Source: Triangularia verruculosa (taxonomy: Eukaryota; Ascomycota; Sordariomycetes; Sordariales; Podosporaceae). From it: DNA of 64,000 nt. Position 1 is the stretch's first letter. The number at the start of each line of letters is the position of its first letter. Positions 1 through 12,587 of this stretch are shown in pieces. The notes under the pieces are model-generated. The model was not told the origin of the DNA. It did not search any database and saw nothing but the letters and a program-made list of their open reading frames with translations. The stretch is taken from the NCBI GenBank assembly GCA_033296885.1, contig MU863980.1, forward strand, positions 62,001 through 126,000, in the 5' to 3' direction. A program made the position numbers and the translations under genes.

Positions 1-871
1 CTGTTTCGGGTTGGCGGTGAGGTCGGGTTTGGAAAAGCGTCAAATGCGCTGGTGGCCGTGTGAGATATGGCCGCTGTGAGTGAGCAATGATGAGTGAAAG
101 ATGAGATGAATGTTGTAAGTGAAGCCAGGGTCCGCCACTACCACGACCACTGACCTAGAACCAGCTTAGTCACCTTTTAGGGGCAGAAGCATGAGGCGGC
201 CTCGGACTTGTGATTGGCTGCTGTCAGCCACTCCGAAACACTTCTTTGCAGGGGCCGGCTTTTGCAGGCAGGGCTGTGACGTCCCAACTGGAGGGCAGTC
301 CATAATCGCGCTAGCACTCCCTACAGCACGTTGTCAGGGTGCGCCGTCTCCTGAAGAAAGCCCGCCAAAAAGTGTGTCTTGGGTTCTTCATATCCATACC
401 CCATACCCCTTTGCTGCCCGCCAGCATCACATTGCAGGCTACTCACATACCTACACTACCGTTTGCTCGGCTTTGACAGCCAAATCCCCAGGTTGGGCCG
501 ACAGAATACAACCGGGTCCCACGGCTGACGACGACAACGGGTCTTGTAGCCCAGACCCCAGTCCGCGAATCCTCCGCTGGTTGATGAAAGGAGGCTGTGC
601 TCTGCCATACCAAAGAACACGGCGCCGTATTTTTTTAAACTTGCAACTTCAGCTCGTCGCACGCCGCACCACGCCGACACCCCGCCTGAGAGTTCTCGAT
701 ATATCCAATTCACGACTGCACGAATCACGACGACTACTGCGTACATTTGCGACCTTGCCGGCCACTATCGCGATTCCCCACGTTCGATCGATCCGCCGTC
801 GATCTATGCTTCGACACACCCCTTGACCGTGTCTTCAACCATACTGCGCCGAAGCGGTGACGCCTTGAGGC
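1..871. other. Intergenic region upstream of the flippase gene
   Basis: I see no supportable gene. The longest open frame (191-826, +) has no recognisable domain and reads like chance. The last few hundred bases presumably hold the promoter and 5' UTR of the flippase gene that starts at 872. Confidence 0.6.
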
Positions 872-3800
872 ATGACAGGCCGTCCGCCTCCCGGGGGTCC
901 CGCGCCCCCGCGAAATGATCTTCTACTCGATCTCGACAACGATCAGCCCATATACAGCACAGGCCAGCGGTCAGCTCTGACCGACGATGATCTCTTAAAT
1001 TCATATGCCTACGACCAGGACGGTGCGCCGGCGCGTCCCTCCGTTTCCTACGATGACTTTGTAGGGTCTGGACAGGCAGGACAAGCAGGAGGAAGGGGGC
1101 CACCACCTGTTGGCACATCAGCTTCTGCCGCAGGTCCCGCAAGCCCGTATGGATCGCAACCAGTCAACAGGCAATACAGCCAGACGTCAGATCTGGGTAA
1201 CTACCAGAGATACGCCGACGACTTTGACGACTATCCGGAGGATGGGACCTCATATTACCAAGCCGGGGGGGCGGTGCCCGGCGATTCTGCGGCGGCTGCC
1301 AATGCCAGGAACCGTAATAGTGTTCTGAGTCTGGGTGGCGGCTTGCTCGGAAGAGTCAAAAACAAACTGGGAATGGGTCAGGGATACTCGGAAATGGATC
1401 TCCCATTGACAGAACCAGGGACGGGCCCAAGACCGGAGCCTGGGGGTGCAGGAGGAGGGGCTCCGCCGCCGAAGGACAAGGGCAACTTCAAGTTCGGCTT
1501 CGGACGATCGAAACCCGACCCCTCGACCCTCGGACCGCGAATCATTCATCTCAACAACCCCCCAGCCAATGCCGCGAACAAATATGTGGACAACCATGTA
1601 TCGACGGCCAAGTACAACATCGCGACTTTCCTCCCCAAGTTCTTATTGGAACAATTCTCAAAATTCGCCAACATTTTCTTCTTGTTCACTGCTGGTCTGC
1701 AGCAAATCCCAGGCCTTTCTCCAACGAACAGATATACAACCATTGGTCCCCTCATTGTTGTGTTGCTGGTATCAGCTGGTAAGGAATTGGTGGAGGACTA
1801 CCGACGGAAACAGGCCGACAAGGCCCTAAACCAGTCCAAGGCGCGGATTCTGCGAGGTTCATCTTTCGAGGAAACAAAATGGATCAATGTTTCTGTGGGC
1901 GACATTATTCGAGTCGAGTCGGAGGAGTCTTTTCCGGCCGATTTGGTCTTGGTGGCAAGTTCGGAACCGGAGGGATTGTGTTATATCGAGACGGCAAATC
2001 TGGATGGAGAGACCAACCTGAAGATTAAGCAGGCTCTGCCCGAGACATCGACAATGGTGAGCTCAAGTGATCTCAGCAGATTGGGCGGCAGGATCAAGTC
2101 GGAACAGCCCAACAGCAGTCTTTACACCTACGAAGCTACCTTGACCATGCAAGCTGGTGGTGGGGAGAAGGAGCTACCCCTGAACCCCGAGCAGCTGTTG
2201 CTCCGTGGTGCTACTCTGCGCAATACCCCCTGGATCCACGGTGTGGTCGTGTTCACGGGCCACGAAACCAAGCTTATGCGCAATGCGACAGCAACCCCCA
2301 TCAAGCGCACGAGGGTCGAGAAGCAGCTCAATACTCTTGTGTTGGTTCTCGTCGGTATTCTCTTGGTTCTCAGTGCTATCTCTACTATCGGTCATCTCGT
2401 CCAGCAAAGCGTCCAAGGTGAAGCTCTCGCATATCTCCATTTGGATTCCATGGACGGTGCCGCTGCCGTCGCTCGCCTCTTCATCAAGGATATGGTGACA
2501 TACTGGGTGCTCTTTTCCGCTTTGGTTCCCATCTCTCTGTTTGTCACGCTTGAATTGGTCAAGTACTGGCATGGTATTCTCATCAACGACGACATGGATA
2601 TCTATTACGACGTCAACGATACACCTGCAAACTGTCGTACATCAAGTTTGGTGGAAGAGTTGGGTATGGTGGAGTACGTGTTTTCCGACAAGACTGGAAC
2701 CTTGACCTGCAATATTATGGAGTTCAAGGCGTGTTCTATTGCTGGGATTATGTATGCCGAAAAGGTGCCCGAGGACCGCGTGCCGACGATCGAAGATGGT
2801 ATCGAGGTTGGAATCCACGAGTTTAAGAAGCTCAGAGAGAATCTCAAGAGCCACCCGAGTGCCCAGGCCATCCACCACTTCCTTGCTCTGCTGGCCACCT
2901 GCCACACGGTTATCCCCGAGACGAGCGACACTGGGAACATCAAGTACCAGGCCGCATCTCCCGATGAAGGTGCTCTCGTTGAAGGCGCTGTGCAGTTGGG
3001 CTACAAGTTTGTGGCTCGTAAGCCCCGCGCTGTGATCATCGAGGCCAATGGTGAACGACTTGAGTATGAGCTCTTGGCTGTTTGCGAGTTCAACTCCACC
3101 AGAAAGAGAATGACGACCATCTACCGTTGCCCTGATGGAGTAGTTCGGTGCTATACGAAGGGTGCTGACACTGTCATTCTGGAGCGCCTGAACGATAACA
3201 ACCCCCATGTCGATGTCACACTTCGCCACCTCGAGGAGTACGCTTCAGAAGGTCTTCGGACTCTGTGCTTGGCCATGCGCGAGGTGCCCGAACATGAATT
3301 CCAGGAGTGGTTCCAGATCTACGAAAAGGCTCAGACGACTGTCGGCGGAAACCGCGCGGACGAACTCGACAAGGCTGCTGAGCTCATTGAGCATGATTTC
3401 TATCTTCTTGGCGCAACTGCTATCGAGGACAAGCTGCAGGATGGTGTTCCTGAAACTATCCACACGCTTCAGGAGGCTGGCATCAAGGTCTGGGTTCTCA
3501 CTGGTGACAGACAGGAGACGGCTATCAATATCGGCATGAGTTGCAAGCTTCTCAGTGAAGATATGATGCTGCTCATTGTTAACGAGGAGAATGCTGATGC
3601 AACAAGGGACAATCTGCAAAAGAAGCTGGATGCTATTCGGAACCAAACTGATGCGACAATCGAGATGGATACTCTGGCTTTGGTTATTGACGGAAAATCC
3701 CTGACTTATGCCTTGGAGAAGGATATGGAGAAGCTCTTCCTCGATCTTGCGGTTATGTGCAAAGCCGTTATCTGCTGCCGCGTGTCTCCCCTGCAGAAGG

Positions 3801-5047
3801 CTATGGTGGTCAAGCTGGTCAAGAAGTATCAGAAAGAGTCAATCCTGCTCGCTATTGGCGACGGAGCCAACGACGTTTCCATGATCCAGGCTGCTCACAT
3901 TGGTATTGGTATCAGTGGTATGGAAGGTCTCCAGGCTGCGCGCAGTGCTGATGTCTCCATCGCCCAGTTCCGGTATCTGAGGAAGTTGTTGCTTGTTCAC
4001 GGCGCGTGGAGTTATCACCGTGTGGCGAAGGCTATTCTGTTTTCCTTCTACAAAAATATTGCCTTGTATCTGACACAGTTTTGGGTAAGTTTCAATGACC
4101 AACACTCCAAAAGGTGGCAGCGATGCTGACTGACTATTGTAGTACACCTTCCAAAACGTCTTTTCTGGCGAAGTCATCTATGAATCGTGGACCCTTTCTT
4201 TCTACAACGTCTTCTACACTGTCCTCCCACCCCTCGTTCTTGGTATCCTGGACCAGTTCGTCTCGGCCCGTCTCCTTGACCGATATCCTCAGCTCTACAA
4301 CCTCGGCCAGAACAACAGCTTCTTCAACAAGCGGGTGTTCGCCTCTTGGATCTCCAACGCCGTGTACCACTCCCTTCTTCTCTACATTGGCGGCTCTCTC
4401 TTTTGGATCAACGACGGTGTCCAAGGCAACAGCGTGCCTGCCGGCAAATGGGTCTGGGGTACAGCCATGTACGGCGCTGTCCTCCTCACCGTCCTTGGAA
4501 AGGCCGCACTGGTTACGAACAACTGGACGAAATACCACGTCATTGCCATCCCGGGGTCTTTTGTCATTTGGGTGGTGTTCGTGGCGGTCTACGGTATTGT
4601 GGCGCCGAAGCTGAACTTCTCAACGGAATATCACGGAATCATTCCCTTGCTGTTCTCTAGCCCGTCGTTCTGGATCCAGATGCCGACGCTGGCGATTCTG
4701 TGTCTCTCGAGAGACTTTGTGTGGAAGTTTAGCAAGAGGCTGTGGAAGCCGGAACCGTATCACCATGTGCAGGAGATTCAAAAGTACAATATTCAGGACT
4801 ATAGGCCAAGGTATGTTTCTCCTAAAATGCGTCTTTGGAAACAATGGAGATGCTAACTGATGTAAACAGAATGGAACAATTCCAAAAGGCCATCAGGAAA
4901 GTGAGGCAGGTGCAGCGCATGAGGAAGCAGAGAGGGTATGCTTTCTCGGCGGCGGATGAGTCGCAGACGAGGGTGCTGCAGGCGTACGATACTACGCAGC
5001 ATAGAGGACGGTATGGAGAGATGGCCAGTTCGAGACCGGCACAATGA
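872..5047 (+). CDS. DRS2: P4-ATPase phospholipid flippase, Drs2 type
   Basis: Aminophospholipid-translocating P-type ATPase of the P4 family; in fungi Drs2 flips phosphatidylserine/ethanolamine to the cytosolic leaflet in trans-Golgi and endosomal membranes and supports vesicle budding, usually with a Cdc50-type partner. Exons 872-4084, 4143-4810 and 4870-5047 join to 1352 aa. Seen: a long disordered Gly/Pro-rich N-terminus (about residues 1-225), the DGET actuator loop (D378), the phosphorylation motif DKTGTLT with D606, the P4-specific PISL motif in the fourth membrane helix, the hinge motif GDGAND (D997-D1001), and the strongly conserved C-terminal stretch QFWYTFQNVFSG, which is created exactly at the first splice junction. 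Both introns have canonical GTAAGT/GTATGT donors and AG acceptors. The length matches the Drs2 group rather than the longer Dnf1/2 group. The start is the first ATG of the long frame. Confidence 0.95.
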
Positions 5048-6303
5048 TCTCGTTTTTTTCTGTTTTTTTTTGTGTGTTGATGTGTTTGGGGGGTGGGTTA
5101 GGGAGGTCAGGAGGTGCTGGGTTGGTTGGTTGGTTGCTGGCTGTTGTTATATTATCTTGTTATCAATATTGACAGTGTTTTGTGCGTTTGTGTTGCGGTG
5201 GAACTTCAAAAAAGGGAACATGGCACTTTTGAACGAAAAACAGAGACAGGGAGAGATGGGAGGGAGGGAGGGAAAAGGGCGGTTTTGGCTGAATGGATCG
5301 CATTGGTATTGATGGAATTTTGGAGGCTTTGGGGGATGGGGCTGCGAATGAAATGCAATTGAGCTGAGCTTTGGGTTGAAGTGGTGTCGATGAGAGGTGT
5401 CTTGATCGCTGTGGTACTTTGTGATATTGCTTGTCTTTCGTTCGTTGACCGTAAAGGGCTATTCAGTGAATAGAAGACTGAAGTCATAGTGTCCAGATAG
5501 GAGCTGGAACATGGTGATTAGGCCATCCGCAATTACGACCTATCTTCAGCTTACCTACCTTATCCTAAGCTGGTTGAGCCGTTCAGTTCCAAGACTTGGT
5601 GGGCCGTTGGCTGATACAGCAGCTTATCTCGTGATATCTTCACAGATCACAACATCCCGATTCGATCCCACCAGCCCTGGTCACTTTCCTCTTTTAGATG
5701 TCCGTTTGCTTCCACAACACACCGATTTCGTCCTTCCTTCTTCACGCTTTTACAATCCCCGACTGGGGTGAGCAGCTAAGGCCGAGTTTACCCTATCTAT
5801 GTTATTACCCTCCCAAATCACCAACCGCTGAAGCAAAGGGTCCTGGATATGACAACTCACGTCCCCCCCCCCCACCACACACACACTTCTTTTCCAAATT
5901 CCCAAAACGAGAAACTGTCACCATCGAAAGAGGTATGTAGGTAGGTGTCGATTGGCATGTGCCTCTGGTACCTTGCATCGATGTACATGTACCCATCACC
6001 ACAGCCTTGTCTAGTATACACCACGGCACAGTGCGATGGGTTGTATTGGGGAGCCAAGGGGAGGTAGCTCACCTGACCTTCGTCTCATGCGAGCAACCGG
6101 ATTTTGCTTTCCCGCCGTTGGTTCACGCACGCACGCCATTTTTTCGGTAGGTATCCGGGTCGGTGGACGGTGACGGTGATGGAATGAATGGATGGGCGGA
6201 TGACAGGCAGCCGACCGACCACCCACCTCATCTCATGCCCGTATCCTAGACCCCATCACACTGGCATACTGGGTCATCACACCCACCCGTTCAAAGCTCA
6301 ACG

Positions 6304-6321
6304 CACACACACACACACACA
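6304..6321. repeat. (CA)9 microsatellite
   Basis: Nine uninterrupted CA units in intergenic DNA. Confidence 0.95.
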
Positions 6322-9300
6322 TGAACCCTTCCAAGCCTGTCCAAGCCATGTCCAAGCCTACTGAGCCACTGACCTACGTACACCCCAACCATCCCGCCCC
6401 GCGATCTTGCGGTGAGTTGAGAGAGAAAAAAAGGTGTGGGAAGGGGTGAGCATCTTATTAATTCCTGTTTGCTTCCAGTCTTAGGGCTGATCATGAGGCA
6501 GCGCGGTTCTCACTCTCTCCGCATCTTTTTACTGGTCGGCCCTCCGAGATTTTGACGGGTTAGCTGTTTTTCATCCGTTTTCTCACTGTATCGCGCCAAG
6601 CTGACCCTTTTGACAATTACCTCCAGTGATCTTTCTTTGGTTTGTGGTTCCGGTAAGCAACTATATTACTTTCTCCCCTTATTTCTGACAAGTCCGACTT
6701 TTCTTTTTGCGCAATACACACTCAGCAAAAAGGCTATCGGTGAAGCCGATGACCTCGGAAATAAACCTTACGTTGTAACTTTCCAGTGGTGATCTTAAAA
6801 TAGGTAACATCCCAAACGGTTCGCGCGACCGTTGATTTCTGATATCCGGCTTTACACTACGTAGGTAGTAAGATACCCAAAAACAAACGCGGACTCGGAC
6901 TTTACGGTTTCCATCGGCTCTTTTCCCTTTTCTTCTTCTTCTTCTTTTTTGTCACCCCCCAGCAAACAAGAAAATTCGGCGCCATCTTCTAGCTCTGAAC
7001 TTCCTTGGTACAACCCATGTCCATCTACCACCAAAAATCCGCCGCCCAACCAATGTCACACTTTGCCGCTCGCTTCATACTGTGTGAGCTGTGCCGCACA
7101 CACACCAAAATCTCTCATCCTTCCAGAACTTTTTTTTTTCTCTGTTGTCTCTTGGTAGGTAAGAAAGGAAGGCTGACTGCATTTCTTTTTTTCGCCACCC
7201 CATAGTTACACTCAACGACCGACCGACCTCCAGTGCGGGCGGTCTTTTGCCTCTTTTGGTAACCCGAAGGACTTTTGAGACTTTTTTACACTACAGGACG
7301 GGAGTGAAACATGACAACATCATTTAACAACATCAACAACAACAGCTAGAAAAAGACGTGATGAGTGTAACGAACAACCCCTGGATCGGGGTAAAAAAAA
7401 AAAAAAGAAATGCCTCGAGTGATGTGTTAGGTATCATGGCATTGAACAACGCGCGTACAAGAGAGAGAGAGAGAAAAAGCATGTGCCCTTGTGTCGTGCG
7501 CAAGTGTGCATTCGTGTATCAGCGTAAGCGCCACACGCATTTGTCTTTAAGTCAACTTGCTGTCAAGACCCAACAGAATCCAAAAAATAAAACAAAAGAA
7601 ATAATAGAAACCCGATAATCCGATCGGTGACCGCTGCCAAAAGCCGGTTGGTTAGGCACATACATGTAGGCGACATAAAATGCGGGCACTGTGCACCTCA
7701 CTTACACCACGGCCGGCCTCTACCCCAGCCACCATCCATTCCCAGATCCAAAGCAGCGGTTTCAAGAAAACAAAAAAGAAAAAAAGAAAAAAGCCACTAC
7801 CGAGGGAACCGTCCCGTGCCTTTTTTTGCTTTCCCGTGTCCCTGTCCTCGGTGCTTCTTCCCCCCCCTTGCCCTTAGCTCTCGACCTATCAAACCCTAGC
7901 GTTTCACATATAAACAAGCAAGGGATGAGATGATGACATGCCGACGATGAGATTTTTTCTTTTTCTTTTCTTAAGTCTTGCGGGGGATCGTCTCTCCCCG
8001 GGTTTGAATCCAAGACATAAGCTCGCTCTTTTCTCCAATGAGCTATGCAGTTGACACAACAACAAAAAGCACAGAGGTCCCCGATCTCAAAAGAAAGAAG
8101 AAACATGCTGTTGAATCATCCGAGCGTTCATTCCTCTTTTTCTTCTCGCCCTTCCTCCCGCGTCTGTGTGTATCCAAGAGGAGGATAGAATGCATTTCTC
8201 GGGGACGTCGGGGATAGATCACGAGACTTGACAATTTCTTTTTTGCCGCTGTTGCTGCTCAAAGTGACAAACTCATCAGACACACTAGAGAGGCCCCAGA
8301 GCAGGGAAACGGACCGAACTGTCGGGGCTATTACTTTGACTAACAACTTACTGCGGTTTCAGAAGGCTAAGAAAAAAACTCATGATATTGTTCGTCATGG
8401 AGACTGTCACTGTTTTCCAAGATTAATATCTTGCTGTGAAGGATGAGTCGTCCTGATAAGCAGCGGCCAAGATCCTGGTGCGAGACCGGAGTCATCAATA
8501 ATAAGCTCGACAAGGAAGACCTGACTGGCAATTCATCGAGGTTGTGTTAAGCATTGGATCTTCGGTGGAGCCTCCAAACATCCCTGTGATCTCCGCCGTA
8601 CACACAAACCTCTGCCGAATTGCCTGATAATACCCCGTTAGTAAGTTCCTGGACATCAACAAATCATATTCACAGTCATCCTGTGAGGAAATCGGCCGGC
8701 AAAAATTCGAGACACAGCCCGTGGGCTGTTGAGTGGACAGAGGAAGTTTCGAGCAACTGGACAACAACTCGGTTGTCTCCGGTTGGCCCCTCTGTAGCGC
8801 ACACTGTGTAGGCGTGCCAAGAATGGTGTAGGTCCAAACAAAACATCTCGTTGATGCTGTTGGAACCCCCGTGCACGTCCCCACTGAGACCTCCAATATC
8901 TCTCTCCTGCGTGGGAGGCAGAATCCCACATGAAGAAAAGAAATTGCCGTGATATCTCGACGAAACTCCCGGCATTGGATCAAGCTGGGTAGCTTTCGGT
9001 TGCAGCGAGGGCTACACACGCTTGTCCTCCCACCTTCTCAAACTGCTACCCCTCCTGATAACCCATAGCACACCGAGATAAGAGCTTTCGGATCAGAACC
9101 CTGCTGCGGCTAGCGTACCTGCAGCATCGCCATCATTTGCGCAGAACGCTGTCTGATGACGAGCAGCAGAAGCGTAGGAGGGGCTCAATCAGTCTCCGAA
9201 ACCGTCGTGGGCCTGTGCAGATTCGGGGTCTAGCACGCCAGGCACATCGATTTGAGACCCCTGCTGTACCGGCGCCAACCTCCAACAACCGGGCCTGCCC

Positions 9301-10890
9301 GTCATCTTTGGAGATACGGCGACGCAGTTCTTCCATATCTCGGGGACCAAGTCGGAGGCTTCACGATGGTATGATTGCGTGTGAGACAGCAGTAGTCTGT
9401 TGCCTTATCGACGAAGGGTGGTACCTTTTTCCGACCAGCTTGTGAGACCTGCCTCCCACTCATTGCCTCATTAACGCCTATGCCGACTTTTGATGATTGA
9501 TAGGAAGCGACACCACTAACCTGATGGGTGAGGTGGTATTCCTAGCAAGATCGACATGCACGTCACTAATCTCGTCTTCAAGTCCGTGGTTAAGGGGCAG
9601 CTGGTAGCAAACATGCTCGCTTCCAGGCGTGGGCTGCTGGCATCCCGCACCGGTCAAGAATCCCATCCCGCGGACGACGGGATGTTTGGCCGGCCGCCTG
9701 CCGCCGGCACCTCGGTCAACGCTGGTGCATTAGAAAGTTGCATACGAGATATGCTTGCTCGACCCGGATGCGTCTGGCGTCACCCGGGCATGCAGCAATC
9801 TGTCGAGGACGTGGTAGAGATATGCCGCCCAGATCGAAAGCGGGGGCAATATTGCAGAGACGAGATGGCCGGCAGTGCCGCCAACGCACGGCTGCTATGG
9901 CCGATGACAGGGCTCTGGAGCTTTCCTCTAGTGGCAGAGAGCGATGTTGTCAGACCGAGAGCAGATAATGAGCAAGTGAGCGCATTTTTTTTTTGGAGAT
10001 GTCCAGGTCCAAAACTCCTTGCCTGGGGTGTCATTAGAGCCAAGCCATGTGTGCTGAAGGCATCTGGAAGGCTTCTGGGCAGACGGTGAGGAACCCCCAC
10101 GCCGGGCGGCCGAACCCTAAAAAGCGTTTCAATGGCTCGGACGGCTTGATATTGCGTGCCGTCTGCGGACCAAGCCCGGATGATGCACCCAGAGATCAAT
10201 GGCAGGCCGGGGAGCATACGAAGTTCCACGGGCCGATCGTTCGTGTTTGGTACCCTATCTTGCCCACTGTTTTGAACGGCTGAGAGGGCAGGCTATCGTC
10301 ACGTTTCCAGCCAGTGCTCTTGCCAGCCAGTCCCTGCGACGGATAAGCATATGCATGTCCGCCAGTGGAGCTTGGAGGACCCTGATGGGGATTGTTGGAG
10401 CTTGAGCATGTTGCAATTTCGCATTCCGATCCATCCGTGATCCACAAGCCCAGTCCTGGCGCAGATCGTGGGCGGGCTGTTCATGGCGTGATGCCCTTTA
10501 CAGACCTTGGCATCGGTTTTTTTGGTGTTGGTAGAAAACCGTCGAGCTCTGTCAATCAGACGGTGAGCCGGGAGACGGTGTGGTGTGGAGCCGAGAGCTA
10601 GGCTGCGGAAAAGAAAGGAAATTTTTTACACGACAGCGGGTGACTGGACCAGAGCAACTCGGTGTGATGGACAATGGGAGAGTCAAGTGAACCAAATGTC
10701 AAATGCCAACAATGTGGTGGGAAGTGTGAAGGAACCTGAAGCAAGCCCGGGCACCTTGCTGGTCCGGATATTTCCCCAGAATTATCTGAGCAGCTGATTG
10801 GCTGGCTCCCGTTCACCCCATGGTCCGCCTTTTCCTTGTGCGCTGCTGCGAGGTACACTGGAACTACTGAAAACAGCAGCAGCCCTCAAG

Positions 10891-10920
10891 GTGTCCAAAG
10901 GTGTCCAAAGGTGTCCAAAG
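10891..10920. repeat. Three perfect copies of a 10-mer
   Basis: GTGTCCAAAG is repeated three times head to tail without a mismatch. A fourth, diverged unit may follow. Confidence 0.95.
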
Positions 10921-11219
10921 GGTGCCAGCCCACAATGTCACCGAACATCTGACTTGGGAAGCTTGGAGAAGGACGTGCGGAGCTGATTTTGACACATTGG
11001 AGGGGGAGAATTGGAAAATATCACAACATTCTCTCGCAACATTGTCTGTGCTGCCGGTCCAGCCATTGTCCCAGATTCCACCATCGCCCCCACGAAATTT
11101 GTCACCGGACCTCTTCATCGCAGACAAGGCATGTCCCGCTCGCCTTCTGGGGACCCTGGCCCGTCACTGCCAGTGATCTGGGGCCGAAAGAGGGGCTCTC
11201 TGCTCACACTGTGTTGCAA

Positions 11220-11253
11220 GACAGGACAAGACAGGACAAGACAGGACAGGACA
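11220..11253. repeat. GACAGGACAA tandem array
   Basis: About 3.4 units of the 10-mer GACAGGACAA; the third unit has one change. It lies just upstream of the ATG-free leader of the Ecl1-type gene. Confidence 0.9.
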
Positions 11254-11271
11254 ATTGACGTTCGCATCATG

Positions 11272-12587
11272 TTCACCCACCCCACGAGTGCAGTGCCCGG
11301 CCAGGTGAAACCCCCTCCCCTCTCAGCCCCTCTCAGCAGCACGCACCACAAGCATCCAGTGACCTACAAGAACACAGCCTGCCCGATTCTCTGACATTCT
11401 CTCGTCTCTTCTGCCAACCCTCTCCCCTTTCCCCCCATTCAATCACACCAACACACCAAACTCTGATCTCAGTATCGTTCCACTGCTCTGGGATCCAAGG
11501 TCCAACCCTGCCCCTCGTCGACCTGAGCCCGGGCTGGCGGGAGAAAGCGTCCCTGAACGTGGATACTGGAACTGGACACTGGACCAGGCATCTTTGTCCT
11601 CTCGAAACGCTTCCCCATCTTTGCACCACACCCACCGACGGTGAAAGACGATTGGCCAAGCCCAACAAGCTCATCCATCTCCGTCCATCTCCGCTCTCGG
11701 CAGCAGCCTTGAAGGACTCGGCGCTCATCCACGCGCAAGCTGAAGCGCCCAGGAATTGGTCAAAGGAGTCATCCGACACGAAAAAAGTATCTGATAATTA
11801 GCCCAGAGAATCAAAGTCTTTTAAAGCTCTGCCTTTGGTCTCACTCATCAACTGTGCCGTCTTTTTACTTTCCAGACAGACCGCTTGCACACTTACACAA
11901 GACACACCACGCGAGCTCCCACTTGTGTCTTGTCAGCCGTCACTGGCAAAGTCCTGCTCTCAGCCAGCCCGTCACCAGCACCGCAACGCAACACAGACTC
12001 ACTGCTGGGCGGCAACCCGAGTCAAGCCCTGTTAGACACCTTCCCCGAAGGTTCAGCGATTGCAGGCCACTCCAGCCAACCGTCTTTCTGATCACTTCCA
12101 CTACTGGACCCCAGGGACCAACTATTGAGCGGCCCGGCATAATACCACCAGACCACCAGACACCAGGGGCTCTCAAAGTCCACAAAAGGCCGCCAGCAAC
12201 CGACACCACTGACAGCCCAAGAGAGGAAAAAAATCTCTTCTGCAGCATACATATTCGCCACCGCACGACACACCCTTTTGCTGGGCTCCAATTGCAAGGA
12301 AAAACTTTTCTTGTTTGGACAACACTTGCCAGCTTCAAAAGGATCATCTTTTCGTCGCCCAACTACCCAACCCACCCTTTTAGCTGTCCGCCAGCTTTAT
12401 CCCGGGTTCTTCAGTTCTCCCTCCGCCTCTCTTGAAGCTTCAAGTTCCCCGCCCCCCCCATCCCCACACTGGACCCCAAGGGACTTTGGACGAGCTACGG
12501 TACAGCCAACCAGCATCCCCCGGCCTCCACGCCTTACACTTTCACCTCCAGCTCCCCTGAGCTGCACCAATCACAACGCTGAGCTCG
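11272..12587 (+). promoter_or_regulatory. Probable long ATG-free 5' leader of the Ecl1-type gene
   Basis: Reading the + strand line by line, I find no ATG in these 1316 nt: the last ATG before the gene is at 11269-11271, the next is the proposed start at 12588. The complementary word CAT occurs 17 times in the same stretch. The region is C-rich with CA- and CT-rich tracts from about 11390, typical of fungal 5' UTRs. I infer that all or most of it is transcribed as a leader kept free of upstream start codons. The transcription start is not visible, and leader introns are possible. Confidence 0.6.

Larger units (their letters stand above)
5048..11271. other. 6.2 kb gene-poor intergenic region
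   Basis: No frame here shows a recognisable domain, a plausible intron chain or a convincing length. The region holds the 3' end of the flippase transcript, simple repeats ((CA)9 at 6304-6321, several C, A and T runs) and two small tandem arrays. Open frames such as 8495-9019 (-) and 9556-10089 (+) look like chance. A non-coding RNA or small species-specific gene cannot be excluded without transcript data. Confidence 0.55.

Noticed and set aside
191..826. 211-codon open frame upstream of the flippase gene
   Set aside because: No domain, unusual composition, and it lies in the expected promoter and leader of the next gene.
7980..8050. tRNA-like fragments (GGTTTGAATCC on +, TAGCTCATTGG...AGAGC on -)
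   Set aside because: Neither strand folds into a cloverleaf: the T stem, anticodon stem and acceptor stem do not pair, so this is chance or at most a degenerate relic.
8495..9019. 174-codon minus-strand frame
   Set aside because: No recognisable domain or intron partners; composition looks random.
9556..10089. 177-codon plus-strand frame
   Set aside because: No domain and no plausible start context; treated as chance.
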